Positions 53,278-60,955 of a stretch of 64,000 bases of DNA are shown in pieces. Source of the stretch: an uncultured Collinsella sp. (GTDB taxonomy: Bacteria > Actinomycetota > Coriobacteriia > Coriobacteriales > Coriobacteriaceae); NCBI GenBank assembly GCA_900544875.1, contig UQWS01000002.1, positions 92,690 to 156,689 on the forward strand, given 5' to 3'. Each line of letters starts with the position of its first letter. Within the stretch, counting starts at the first letter, position 1. A program made the position numbers and the translations under genes. The notes beneath the pieces are model-generated. The model ran no database searches. It was not told the origin of the DNA and saw only the letters and a program-made list of their open reading frames with translations.

Positions 53278-54122
53278 TGCTTCCCTTCAAATCCGATCTT
53301 TACGATCTGCATGTCCATCATCCGGTCGCCAATTTTGGCAAGAAAGCGGAACAGACTGCTGACCGACGGGTCTTTCAGGTCGTGGTAGCCCAACATATAC
53401 CCCCGGCTGGAAATACGCATATTCTCGCCCCACGGCGCAAGCTCACGCTCCGCGTCCGAAACGGCGAAGTATGCGCCCGCATCCTTGATTTCCGCATCTT
53501 TCAGCCACGTCTTCAGCATTAGTTTCACCGCCTTTTCGTTGGCAGCGTCAAAGACAAGCACGCTGCCCGGAAAAGTGTCTGCCATGGCCTGTGCCAGTGT
53601 CATCACCTGGTCTTTCAGAAAATAGTAGAACACGCCGGACGCAAAGAATACCGCACCGCCGGAGGCGTCGATCCTTTCAAACCACGACGGATTGTTCAGG
53701 TCACAGGGAATGTTCGCTTCCCGCTCTCTGGCGGGAAGAAGCTCATTCCGGATTGCGATGACGTCCGGAAAGTCCAGATTGTAGATCCTGCATTTGCCGT
53801 TGTCACAGGCGCGGCCGGTGCAGTCCAGCCCGCAGCCCAGATTGACCACCGCTGCCGTGGGATGCGTTTTCAGATAGTGTCGCACCTCATAGGCAAGGTC
53901 GTTCTGCCGCATGGCGACCTCAAGCGCGCCGAAGCGTTGCAGCAGGCTGGAGGACTTTTGCTCCAAGGCGGAAAAATCATAATCCAACGCGCTAACAAGT
54001 TGCCGTGCCGCCTCATCCTGGTACAAACTTGGGTACAGCTCTGAGCATTTTTTTCGCGCATGCAGCGGAATGATCAGCGTCTCCTGCACCGTGTTCTTTT
54101 CAATTTTATAGCGCACAGTCAT
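53274..54122 (-). CDS. Class I SAM methyltransferase, leucine carboxyl methyltransferase-like
   Basis: A 282-residue LCM/PPM-type methyltransferase. The N-terminal helix region (ETLIIPLHARKKCSELYPSL) is followed by the SAM site AVVNLGCGLDCTGRACD (near residue 92) and the acidic strand IYNLDFPDVIAIRNEL. FFASGVFYYFLKDQVM follows motif III. Members methylate small-molecule carboxylates or hydroxyls. It overlaps the next gene by four bases (ATGA). A shorter relative with its SAM domain deleted lies 677 bp upstream in the same operon. Confidence 0.87.
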   Translation of the reverse strand: MTVRYKIEKNTVQETLIIPLHARKKCSELYPSLYQDEAARQLVSALDYDFSALEQKSSSLLQRFGALEVAMRQNDLAYEVRHYLKTHPTAAVVNLGCGLDCTGRACDNGKCRIYNLDFPDVIAIRNELLPAREREANIPCDLNNPSWFERIDASGGAVFFASGVFYYFLKDQVMTLAQAMADTFPGSVLVFDAANEKAVKLMLKTWLKDAEIKDAGAYFAVSDAERELAPWGENMRISSRGYMLGYHDLKDPSVSSLFRFLAKIGDRMMDMQIVKIGFEGKQ

Positions 54123-54173
54123 CCTCCTGTATCACCCCACACCCTAAGGTGCTCGTCCGCAAGCAGCGCCTTC

Positions 54174-54791
54174 TCAGTGTTGATGGTGTTTTCTCCCCGT
54201 CACACACAGCCAGCTTTTCGTCTTATGAATCTGGATGTCATTAAATCCGGCCTGCTCCAAATATGCCTTCAGCTCGGTATCTTTATAGATGGTCATGCCG
54301 CCAATGATATCCGTCCACTTTTTGTCTTTGTTTGTATCCCCGTTGCTTTCATTGCAGATCAGGAACGTCCCGCCGGGCTTCAGCACCCGGTAGACTTCCT
54401 GAAAGCACTTCGGCAGATCCTGCCAGAAATAGACCGTTTCGAAGGCTGTGACCACATCAAAGGACGCATCCGTAAAACCCATTTGTGCCACACTGCCCTG
54501 ACATACGGTGCAGCGTCCGTCCCGAATGGCGCGCTGATTCAGCTTTCGGGCCTTCTCCACGCTGATTTCGGAATAATCAATGCCCTCGACAATCCCTTGT
54601 GGGCAGTTCTTCAGCAATCTCTTAATGTTTGCCCCGCCGCCGCAGCCGCAGTCCAGCACTTTGGCATCCGGTGAGAGATGCAGGGATTTAAGTCCCCATG
54701 TTGCCACAGGTGTATGCCCAAGATTCATCATGGAAACCATGATTCTGCCACCAAGGCCTACAGGCTTGCGGGTATTTTCGAAGAATGACAT
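54174..54791 (-). CDS. Class I SAM methyltransferase, UbiE-like
   Basis: A 205-residue methyltransferase with motif I VLDCGCGGGANIKRLL (near residue 45), IDYSEISVEKARKLN, the post-II FDVVTAFETVYFWQDL and motif III RVLKPGGTFLICNES. The N terminus MSFFENTRKPVGLGGRIM is typical of a family in gut Firmicutes. The substrate is unknown. It is the intact member among four methyltransferase-type genes of this leftward block. Confidence 0.9.
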   Translation of the reverse strand: MSFFENTRKPVGLGGRIMVSMMNLGHTPVATWGLKSLHLSPDAKVLDCGCGGGANIKRLLKNCPQGIVEGIDYSEISVEKARKLNQRAIRDGRCTVCQGSVAQMGFTDASFDVVTAFETVYFWQDLPKCFQEVYRVLKPGGTFLICNESNGDTNKDKKWTDIIGGMTIYKDTELKAYLEQAGFNDIQIHKTKSWLCVTGRKHHQH

Positions 54792-54798
54792 TTTCGCG

Positions 54799-55110
54799 TC
54801 ACTCCTTTTCCAGAGTGATGATTTTATTGGTCATGTTCCGCACGGCAGGCAGCTTGTCCAGTAGCTTATAGATCGGCGAAAACGCCGCCATACCCTCCGT
54901 CAGACGATCCAGCACAATGGTGCGGGCAATAGCTCTGCTGTGCATGGCGGCATCCTTGTCGGCAAGGGAAAAATCGTAGTCCAGCATCTCAATGATTTCC
55001 TCCGCTTTTGCATCGTGAATGGTGCCGCGCCCCCGGCTCTCTTTCGCTCTTGCATAAACGGTTTGCAGCATGGTCTCCGGCACGCCGGAGAGCCTGATCT
55101 TTTCTTTCAT
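54799..55110 (-). pseudogene. LCM-type methyltransferase with internal deletion
   Basis: A 103-residue product. The first 70 residues (IRLSGVPETMLQTVYARAKE, AEEIIEMLDYDFSLADKD, ARTIVLDRL) match the N terminus of LCM-type methyltransferases. The last 27 (FSPIYKLLDKLPAVRNMTNK) resemble the C terminus. The SAM-binding centre, about 170 residues, is absent with the frame kept. It cannot be an active methyltransferase. It lies 7 bp before the next gene start. Confidence 0.6.
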
Positions 55111-55111
55111 G

Positions 55112-55731
55112 TCATAGTTCCTTTGATTTCACGCACTCTGCGTAAGCCAACGGGAACGAGGCTTTCAGCATGGTGCTTTTTTGTACCGTCCAGCCGTTTT
55201 CCCGCAGAAATGACAGATATTCTTCGCTCGTCCACTTGCTGTGCAGCGGAAAGCCCGCCAATTTCATGAAAAATGTTTTGACCTTTCCGAAGATAGCGTT
55301 ATCCGCATGGGTGAAGGTCGGCGCAACCAGAACGCCGCCGTCCCTCAGCACGCGACGAATTTCAGAGAGAGAGCTTTCTTTGGCTCCGGCACGATGTGCA
55401 GGGCATTGGCCACAATGATCACGTCAAAGCTACCATCCGCATAGGGGAGGTGAAACATATCCTGCACGGAGAAATGCAGCTTGGCGGATCGATTGCATCG
55501 CCGCGCTTCCGCGATCATCTCCGGCGATGCGTCCGTAGCCTCGATATGATTGGCGCTGCTCACGATATTTTTAGCGATCGAGCCTGTGCCGGTGGCCAGC
55601 TCCAGCACCGATTTGTGCTGTACCACAGGGCGCAGCAGCTCGTACAGCCGCTCGTAAGCCGCTGCGTCCTTGCGCATGAAGCAGTCGTACCGCCCGGCGT
55701 TTTTATCCCAAAAATCTTGACTGTTTCTCAT
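55112..55731 (-). pseudogene. Class I SAM methyltransferase frameshifted in a CT repeat
   Basis: ATG 55731 begins MRNSQDFWDKNAGRYDCFMR with motif I VLELATGTGSIAKN and FDVIIVANALHIVPEPKKALS. At a (CT)5 tract (minus strand; AG repeats at 55364-55373) the frame is lost, and translation ends 6 codons later. The expected continuation (EIRRVLRDGGVLVAPTFTH...) is present in another frame down to 55112. Removing one CT unit restores a single 206-codon gene. Either a pseudogene or a slippage switch. Confidence 0.75.
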
Positions 55732-55885
55732 GATTTCATCCTCACAACGACATGTTAACTCTTTCTAACTCATCTGACTCGAGTTGTCTGCCAACATTTT
55801 TGGGATAATTAATGACGCTCCCCGGTAATAATTTGCAGAGTCAGATTACCGATTACGTTCTTCTCCCTATGCTTTCTCAAACCCT

Positions 55886-56113
55886 ATGTCGGAAAGCTGT
55901 ACCAGAAGGGGTCGACTTCGTCGCGAGGGGGGGTCGGAGCCCGTCTACATACAGGTGAGCGACGACGTCAGCGCCGATTCGACGCTCGAGAGGGAGCTCG
56001 CGTCGCTTCTGTCAATCAGGGATGCGTTCCCGAAGGCGCTCATTGCCCGTACGAGACATAGGCCCTATACCCGGGAGGGTGTGTTCGTTGAATCGATCTG
56101 CTGGCTCCAATGA
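55886..56113 (+). pseudogene. 3' end of an AAA ATPase (DUF4143-type)
   Basis: The last 60 residues (GSEPVYIQVSDDVSADSTLE, RELASLLSIRDAFPKALIAR) match the nuclease-like C-terminal end of the ATPase family whose 5' fragments lie at 49.4 and 50.5 kb. Just upstream, the family's YVGKLYQK and VDFVAR stretches can be read in other frames, with shifts at short G runs (for example G7 near 55925). Together with copy C it frames the low-GC block, as if that block had replaced the middle of the gene. Confidence 0.7.
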
Positions 56114-56292
56114 AGCTGCACCCTGGCGACGTGGTCAACATTGCCCCAGGGGTGAAGCACTGGCACGGAGCCGCACCCGACAGCTGGTTCTCACATCTCG
56201 CGTTGGAGGTTCCGGGCGAGGAAGCCTCCAACGAGTGGTTGGAGTCTGTGGACAACGGGGAATATCTCAAAGAGACTAACAAGGAGGCTTAA
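56110..56292 (+). pseudogene. Cupin fragment
   Basis: A 60-codon frame with the second half of a cupin: LHPGDVVNIAPGVKHWHGAA, with the His pair of the metal site, then FSHLALEVPGEEASNEW. The first cupin motif is missing. It resembles the C-terminal cupin domain of carboxymuconolactone decarboxylase/cupin proteins. It overlaps the 3' end of the converging sirtuin gene by 17 bp, and the ATPase remnant runs into it, so both appear to be deletion leftovers. Confidence 0.6.
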
Positions 56293-57139
56293 ATACCTTC
56301 GCCGTCCGCGCCACCGAGAGCAGGGCGCCCAAATCGGCCTGGATCGCCCCTGCCTTGCTTCCGAGCTGCAGCGGAGCCGAGTCGCCCGAGATGTTCACGC
56401 TCAGCAGGTGCGCATCCGGCAGCTTTGCGGCCATGCTCCAGAACGGGAGCGTGATGATGCCGGGGGTCATCTCACCCACGCCGAGCTCCAGCAGCAGCAC
56501 GCGGCGATCGCTGCGCTCGCGCACGAAGCGCTCGTATCGTCCGAGGCCCTCGCGCCATACCGCACCCTGCAGAAACGTGTCGTCGCGCACCCACGGCACG
56601 AGCTGCCAGCCGCAATGCGGGCATCGGGGGACGTCCTCGCTGCGGACCTCGACCCCCGCCATGCCCGCGAGCATGCGCTCGACGTAGGGGCTCGCGTCGA
56701 AGAGCTCGTCACAGCATGGCTGCTTGCACTGAAGGTGCGCGAAGCTTCCCTGATAGTTGCAGATCCTCTCGGTGGGAAACGTCTTCTCGACTTGGGTGTC
56801 CACATTGGTGCTCAGGATGAAGTAGTCCTTATGGCCGATGAGGGACCGTAGGTCGAGATAGGGCTGCGAGGCCAGCTCGCGCAGCATGAAGTCGATGTAT
56901 CGCGCGTAGTAGGCCCATTGCTGCTCGAGGCTGGGGTAGAGGTAGTAGAAGCCGTCGAAAAGGCTCTTGAAGCCAAAGGCCTGCTGCCAGTCCTCCATTC
57001 CGGCGCGCGTCATGCCTGCGCGGTTGTAATGGTTGAACCCGGCGGCGCTCGACATGCCCGAGCCGATGCCGACGATGATGGCGTCGGCATCGTCGATAAG
57101 ACTTCGAAGCCTGTGTGCTTTGCTTTCTAGTGGCAGCAT
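56276..57139 (-). CDS. Class-M-like sirtuin (third gene of the sirtuin operon)
   Basis: A 287-residue Sir2-fold protein. The NAD-binding loop is AIIVGIGSGMSSAAGF (near residue 20), followed by FILSTNVDTQVEKTF and the region NYQGSFAHLQC at the active site. The zinc ribbon uses CKQPCC and CPHC. The end has LLLELGVGEMTPGIITLPFW, a hallmark of class M (SirTM) sirtuins, which ADP-ribosylate lipoylated carrier proteins in some Gram-positives. It overlaps the upstream sirtuin gene by 13 bp. No macrodomain, lipoate ligase or GcvH-like gene is adjacent. Confidence 0.85.
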   Translation of the reverse strand: MLPLESKAHRLRSLIDDADAIIVGIGSGMSSAAGFNHYNRAGMTRAGMEDWQQAFGFKSLFDGFYYLYPSLEQQWAYYARYIDFMLRELASQPYLDLRSLIGHKDYFILSTNVDTQVEKTFPTERICNYQGSFAHLQCKQPCCDELFDASPYVERMLAGMAGVEVRSEDVPRCPHCGWQLVPWVRDDTFLQGAVWREGLGRYERFVRERSDRRVLLLELGVGEMTPGIITLPFWSMAAKLPDAHLLSVNISGDSAPLQLGSKAGAIQADLGALLSVARTAKVFKPPC

Positions 57140-57825
57140 CGAGCGATTTCCTCGAAAGCCGGGGCCATATCGCCGTCAACGAGAATCGTCTCGCACGATG
57201 TATCGGGCGCCATGGCCTGGCTGTAGTTGAACACGATGTAGGTGGCGTGCTCGCAGGCGTTCGCGATCTGGGCGAGCATGCGCTTTATGATGCCGTTGCG
57301 CAGTCCCACGCCAAGTTCGAGGATGGCGACCCTGCCGTTGCGATGGGTGCGCACGAGGCACTCGAGCCCCTCGAGCTGGGCTGTGGCGAGGGCGTCTGGA
57401 TGGGCGAGACGCTGCTCGTCAATCGACGTGCGCGCGCTTCCCTCCGTCTCGAGCACGCGGTTCTCGTTGAACCCTGCACGTGCGAAGTGCCCGTCAATAT
57501 TGCACGTGATCACGTAGGTGTCGGCGTGCTCCGTAAGATGCCGCAGCTCGTTCATGAGCGGGCTGGGCTCATACTCGACATACTCCTTTTGATGGAATCG
57601 CTCGACCCATCGGCGTCGCACGTTTGCATCCGGAGAGACGAGCCCCTGCAGTATGCAGCCGATGCCGTCTGCCTGGGCGAGGTCCCCGTACACCTCTCGG
57701 AAATGAGCATCGGCGCAGAAGAGGTTGAGCCCCTCTGCCATGTCGAGCCCGTTGCTGGCGCCGATGATGACAAGATCCGCCTCGGAAAGCGCCGTGCCTA
57801 TGCGAACTGCTTTCGCCGTCTCCAT
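57127..57825 (-). CDS. Sirtuin-like protein without zinc ribbon (second gene of the operon)
   Basis: A 232-residue Sir2-fold relative of its two neighbours. It has the NAD loop LVIIGASNGLDMAEGLNLF, the inner VITCNIDGHFARAGF and AILELGVGLRNGIIKRML, but none of the four zinc Cys and no obvious catalytic loop between them. The protein is about 70 residues shorter than the other two. It may be a regulatory or NAD-sensing partner, or an enzyme with a minimal small domain. Three bases separate it from the gene before and it overlaps the one after, so the three are coupled. Confidence 0.75.
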   Translation of the reverse strand: METAKAVRIGTALSEADLVIIGASNGLDMAEGLNLFCADAHFREVYGDLAQADGIGCILQGLVSPDANVRRRWVERFHQKEYVEYEPSPLMNELRHLTEHADTYVITCNIDGHFARAGFNENRVLETEGSARTSIDEQRLAHPDALATAQLEGLECLVRTHRNGRVAILELGVGLRNGIIKRMLAQIANACEHATYIVFNYSQAMAPDTSCETILVDGDMAPAFEEIARCCH

Positions 57826-57828
57826 GCG

Positions 57829-58794
57829 CTACCTCCCCAGCGTCTTGCGCACGTCGGCGAGCACGTCGGCGATATCGGCGCGAACGGCGAGCCTCCGATC
57901 CTCGATTGCGCGGGGTAGAAACTGCGTCTTGTTGTTCACGGCGATGTAACTGGCCTGCGGTAACTGCGCCGTGAGGGCCCATAACGGCTCCTGGATAAAT
58001 GCGGGCGTCATGCGGCCCACACCCAGCTCGAGGAAGAGAATCCTCTGCCGCGCGTGCGCGTCGAGCCAGTCGGACACCTTGCGGTACTGCTCCTCGTAGA
58101 GCTCGCCCTGCAGGAAGTTGCCGTAGCCGCGAACCCAGGGGAACGCCTCTGCCCCGCAGTGCGGGCAGCGCGGCACGAGCTCTGTCGGAACCTCCAGACC
58201 GTCTCCCATGGCCTCGATCATGCGGGAGACGGGCTCGGTCGCATCCCATACGTCATCGGTGCAGCAGCGGGAACATTGGAAAAAGCGGTGGTCGCCTTGG
58301 ATCTCCGCCACCTTCTCCCAAGGGTAGAGCTTCACAAACTGCGTGTCCTGGTTGGTGGTGAGCACGAAGAAATCCTTCTCGGCAAGAATAGCGTCGAGGT
58401 CCTTGTAGGGCTGGCGCAGCGGAGCGTTGAGTGTGGTGTCGAGGAAGGTGGCAAGATAACCCCAGCGTGCCTCGGCGGTGGGCCAGCGGTAGGTCGACCC
58501 CTCAAACGCGCCCCTGAAACCGTAACGCTCGGCGAATTTGCCGAAATGCCTGCGATGGGTCGCGTTGTCCTCGTAGTAGAAGTCGCCGCCGCCCGCCGCG
58601 GAGAGCCCGGAGGCCCCGCCCACCAGCACGCAATCGGCTTCCTCGATCATGCGGGCGAAGTCCTTGATTTGCCGGTCGTAGGGCTCGGGCTCGCGGTCAC
58701 TCAGCTCATAGGGCGTGCCGCCGCTGCGGTAGGCGGCCTGAAGGGAAAACGATCGGTTGGTGAGCTCGACAACGAGCTGCTCGTATAGAGTCAC
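57829..58794 (-). CDS. Class-M-like sirtuin (first gene of the operon)
   Basis: A 321-residue Sir2-fold protein with an extra N-terminal helical stretch (1-55). The NAD loop VLVGGASGLSAAGGGDF (near 60), FFVLTTNQDTQFVKLYPW, IQGDHRFFQCSRCC and the second pair CPHC form the active region and zinc ribbon. LFLELGVGRMTPAFIQEPLW is the class M hallmark. GTG 58794 with AAGG upstream is preferred over an ATG at 58845, which has no site and lies in the divergent control region. Its expression is probably controlled by the TetR gene on the other strand. Confidence 0.83.
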   Translation of the reverse strand: MTLYEQLVVELTNRSFSLQAAYRSGGTPYELSDREPEPYDRQIKDFARMIEEADCVLVGGASGLSAAGGGDFYYEDNATHRRHFGKFAERYGFRGAFEGSTYRWPTAEARWGYLATFLDTTLNAPLRQPYKDLDAILAEKDFFVLTTNQDTQFVKLYPWEKVAEIQGDHRFFQCSRCCTDDVWDATEPVSRMIEAMGDGLEVPTELVPRCPHCGAEAFPWVRGYGNFLQGELYEEQYRKVSDWLDAHARQRILFLELGVGRMTPAFIQEPLWALTAQLPQASYIAVNNKTQFLPRAIEDRRLAVRADIADVLADVRKTLGR

Positions 58795-58937
58795 TGGATG
58801 CCTTCTTTCAGCTATTATGAACAGGTGTTGATAAAAAGTATCCATGTTGATTTATGCGAGAGCAATGAACAGCTTCGATGCGCCGTCGATAAACGAACGA
58901 TTGCTGGGCATTGTCGAGCGTTGCGATTGGAGGGGCA

Positions 58938-59495
58938 ATGGAATCGGGGAAGATCGATCGTCGCCGACGCTATACGCTTTCGGTCATACGGGAAGCGTTC
59001 TTTTCGCTGCTGGCCGAGGTCGGTTTCGCGAAGATGACGGTGGCGGATATCTGCCGCCGCGCCGATATCAACCGCGGCACGTTTTATCTGCACTACGAGG
59101 ACAAGTTCGCGCTGCTCGACGCACTTATCGACGAGGCCCTGGCTGAGACGCCGCCGCTTGAGGGAACGGAGGCAGGCGCCCTCTGCCAGCGCCCGCCGGC
59201 AAACGATGACTATTATCTGCTCTACTCGGATGACGACGCGTACGCCCGGGTGGCACAGCGCGTCGTCGAGCGCGGCGCCGAGCAGATGGTTCCCTCGATC
59301 ATGGAGGAGACTGGGCTTTCGCGCGAGGACGCCTATCTGCTCTTCGTCCACAACGTCCAGGGAAATCTCGCGGTCAACCGTCTGCTCGGTTGGAGGCGAG
59401 GGCCCGAGTTTGCCCACGCTCAGGAGCTGCTCAGCGCCTATTCCGAAGGGGGCATGCGGGCGGTATCGGCCCCTTGCAGATTAATCGCGAATTAG
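58938..59495 (+). CDS. TetR-family regulator divergent from the sirtuin operon
   Basis: A 185-residue regulator with an N-terminal TetR helix-turn-helix (RYTLSVIREAFFSLLAEVGF, then MTVADICRRADINRGTFYLH, YEDKFALLDALIDE) and a C-terminal ligand domain with TetR_C-type ending. ATG 58938 follows GGAGGGG. The 143 bp shared with the sirtuin operon should contain its operator; no single clear palindrome stands out. Its last four bases overlap the end of the converging cupin gene. Confidence 0.9.
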   Translation: MESGKIDRRRRYTLSVIREAFFSLLAEVGFAKMTVADICRRADINRGTFYLHYEDKFALLDALIDEALAETPPLEGTEAGALCQRPPANDDYYLLYSDDDAYARVAQRVVERGAEQMVPSIMEETGLSREDAYLLFVHNVQGNLAVNRLLGWRRGPEFAHAQELLSAYSEGGMRAVSAPCRLIAN

Positions 59496-59845
59496 AACAT
59501 GATGGCGTCGTCGGCCGTGAAGGCATCGAGGGATCCCTGCTTGACCTGAATGCAGACGTATGTGATCCCCGAGTCGGACGCGGCGCGGAACTGACGATGC
59601 GCAGCGGGGGAAATGCGCAGCCAGTCGCCGGCCGCAAGCTCGATATCCTCACCGTCGATCGTGACCGAGCCTGCGCCCTCGAGCACGCCATAGATCTCCT
59701 CGTTTTCCTTGTGTGCATGGACGAACGGAACGCCAGCGCCGGCGGGAAGACTGTTGATACTCACCTCTGCCCCGGTAAGCCCGAGTACCTCGTGCAGCTC
59801 AACGCGGCTCTCATTGCCGATGTGGGTCTTTGCATAATTAGCCAT
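59492..59845 (-). CDS. Cupin-domain protein
   Basis: A 117-residue single-domain cupin. Motif 1 has the His/Glu cluster FVHAHKENEEIYGVLEGAG and motif 2 is LAAGDWLRISPAAHRQF. Such small cupins bind a metal and may act as isomerases or sensors. Start ATG 59845 has GAGAGG nearby. It is divergent from an HxlR regulator, a common pair in which the regulator senses redox or electrophile stress. Confidence 0.88.
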   Translation of the reverse strand: MANYAKTHIGNESRVELHEVLGLTGAEVSINSLPAGAGVPFVHAHKENEEIYGVLEGAGSVTIDGEDIELAAGDWLRISPAAHRQFRAASDSGITYVCIQVKQGSLDAFTADDAIMF

Positions 59846-59996
59846 AATGGTTCCTCTCTTGGGGTTGATTTACCTTGCAGGCATCTCCTGCGTGAGATAT
59901 ATTCAACGCGAAAGCGCATGCAAATACGAGTACGCACATATTTGTAACTGCGTGCCTTTTTGTGAAACCGGTATGGTCAAGGAGGTTGGGTCTCCC

Positions 59997-60323
59997 ATGA
60001 TGGCGAAAGAGGAGCTTCCGGAGTGTCCGGTCGCAACGGCGGTAGCGCTCATTGGCGGCAAGTGGAAACTGCTCATTATTCGTAACTTACGCGTACGCCC
60101 TTGGCGTTTCAACGAGTTGCGCCGCAACCTGGAGGGGATCTCTCAGAAGGTGCTTACCGACAGCCTGCGGCAGATGGAGGATGATGGGCTGGTCTTTCGC
60201 CATGACTATGGCGAGAATCCTCCCCGCGTTGAGTATGGCCTTACCGAGCTCGGCCGCCAGATGATGCCCATCATGGACTCGCTGGCAGACTTCGGCGCTT
60301 ATTACAAGACAATTGTTTCGTAG
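59997..60323 (+). CDS. HxlR-family winged-helix regulator
   Basis: A 108-residue HxlR/DUF24 regulator. Near the N terminus is a Cys (ELPECPVATAVALIGGKWKL), the usual redox-sensing position, then LRVRPWRFNELRRNLEGISQ, KVLTDSLRQMEDDGLV and the wing PPRVEYGLTELG. ATG 59997 is 11 bp after AAGGAGG; ATG 59973 is an alternative. It is divergent from the cupin gene and probably regulates it. About 150 bp of shared control region contains repeated ACG/CGT-type half sites. Confidence 0.9.
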   Translation: MMAKEELPECPVATAVALIGGKWKLLIIRNLRVRPWRFNELRRNLEGISQKVLTDSLRQMEDDGLVFRHDYGENPPRVEYGLTELGRQMMPIMDSLADFGAYYKTIVS

Positions 60324-60600
60324 CAGGCACATCGCTTAGGGGGGGGCGGAGCGCGGCGACGAGTACGATGACAGTTCTCCCGTGAGGTGCCGTCGCTTTC
60401 GCAGAACGTTGGTGGTGTATAGGCAACTGTAGACAAAGTGCTCGGACTCGGGTCCGAACGTCCCCTCCAGCGACCCGCTCGTGCAGCTCGTCGCTGCTAC
60501 GCGGTATCCCTCTTACAAAACCGCAGGTTAGTGCATTCGAGTTACTCGAAGTCAAGTCTAATTGATGGCTCGGCTGGACGCTAGATAGCCGTCATATGTT

Positions 60601-60640
60601 CCGACAAGCATGACGACATATGCATTGTCATGCTTGTCGG
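60601..60640. repeat. Perfect 14-bp inverted repeat
   Basis: CCGACAAGCATGAC (60601-60614) and GTCATGCTTGTCGG (60627-60640) with loop GACATATGCATT. It lies between the HxlR gene and a sirtuin remnant and has no T tract. Confidence 0.75.
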
Positions 60641-60669
60641 GAATTCGCTTGCGTTCAAATCGTCGTTGT

Positions 60670-60840
60670 GAGCAGGGTGCCCAAATCGGCCCGTATCGCC
60701 CGAGGCCCTCGCGCCACGCCGCGCCCTGCAGAAACGTGTCGTTTCGCACCCACAGCACGAGTTGCCAGCCGCACTGCGGGCATCGGGGGACGTCCTTGCT
60801 GCGGACCTCGAAGCCCGCACTGTCCACGTGGTTGTAATGA
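60670..60840 (-). pseudogene. Fragment of a fourth sirtuin-like gene
   Basis: On the minus strand the frame reads AGFEVRSKDVPRCPQCGWQL, then RNDTFLQGAAWREGLGRY, nearly identical to the zinc-ribbon region of the sirtuin at 56276-57139. A jump then leads to sequence matching the very end of that gene (near 56322-56345). About 200 bp of the parent are missing between these two parts. No start or remaining domain is present. Confidence 0.75.
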
Positions 60841-60955
60841 TTGGCGTGAAGGCGGCCGTTGGAAAGAGGCTCATTTCTGTGGGGAAGAATCTTCTCGGTG
60901 AGTAAAGCTCGTCGGAGCGGGGATGGATCTTTGTCTGCGAGGTACGAAATGCTGG

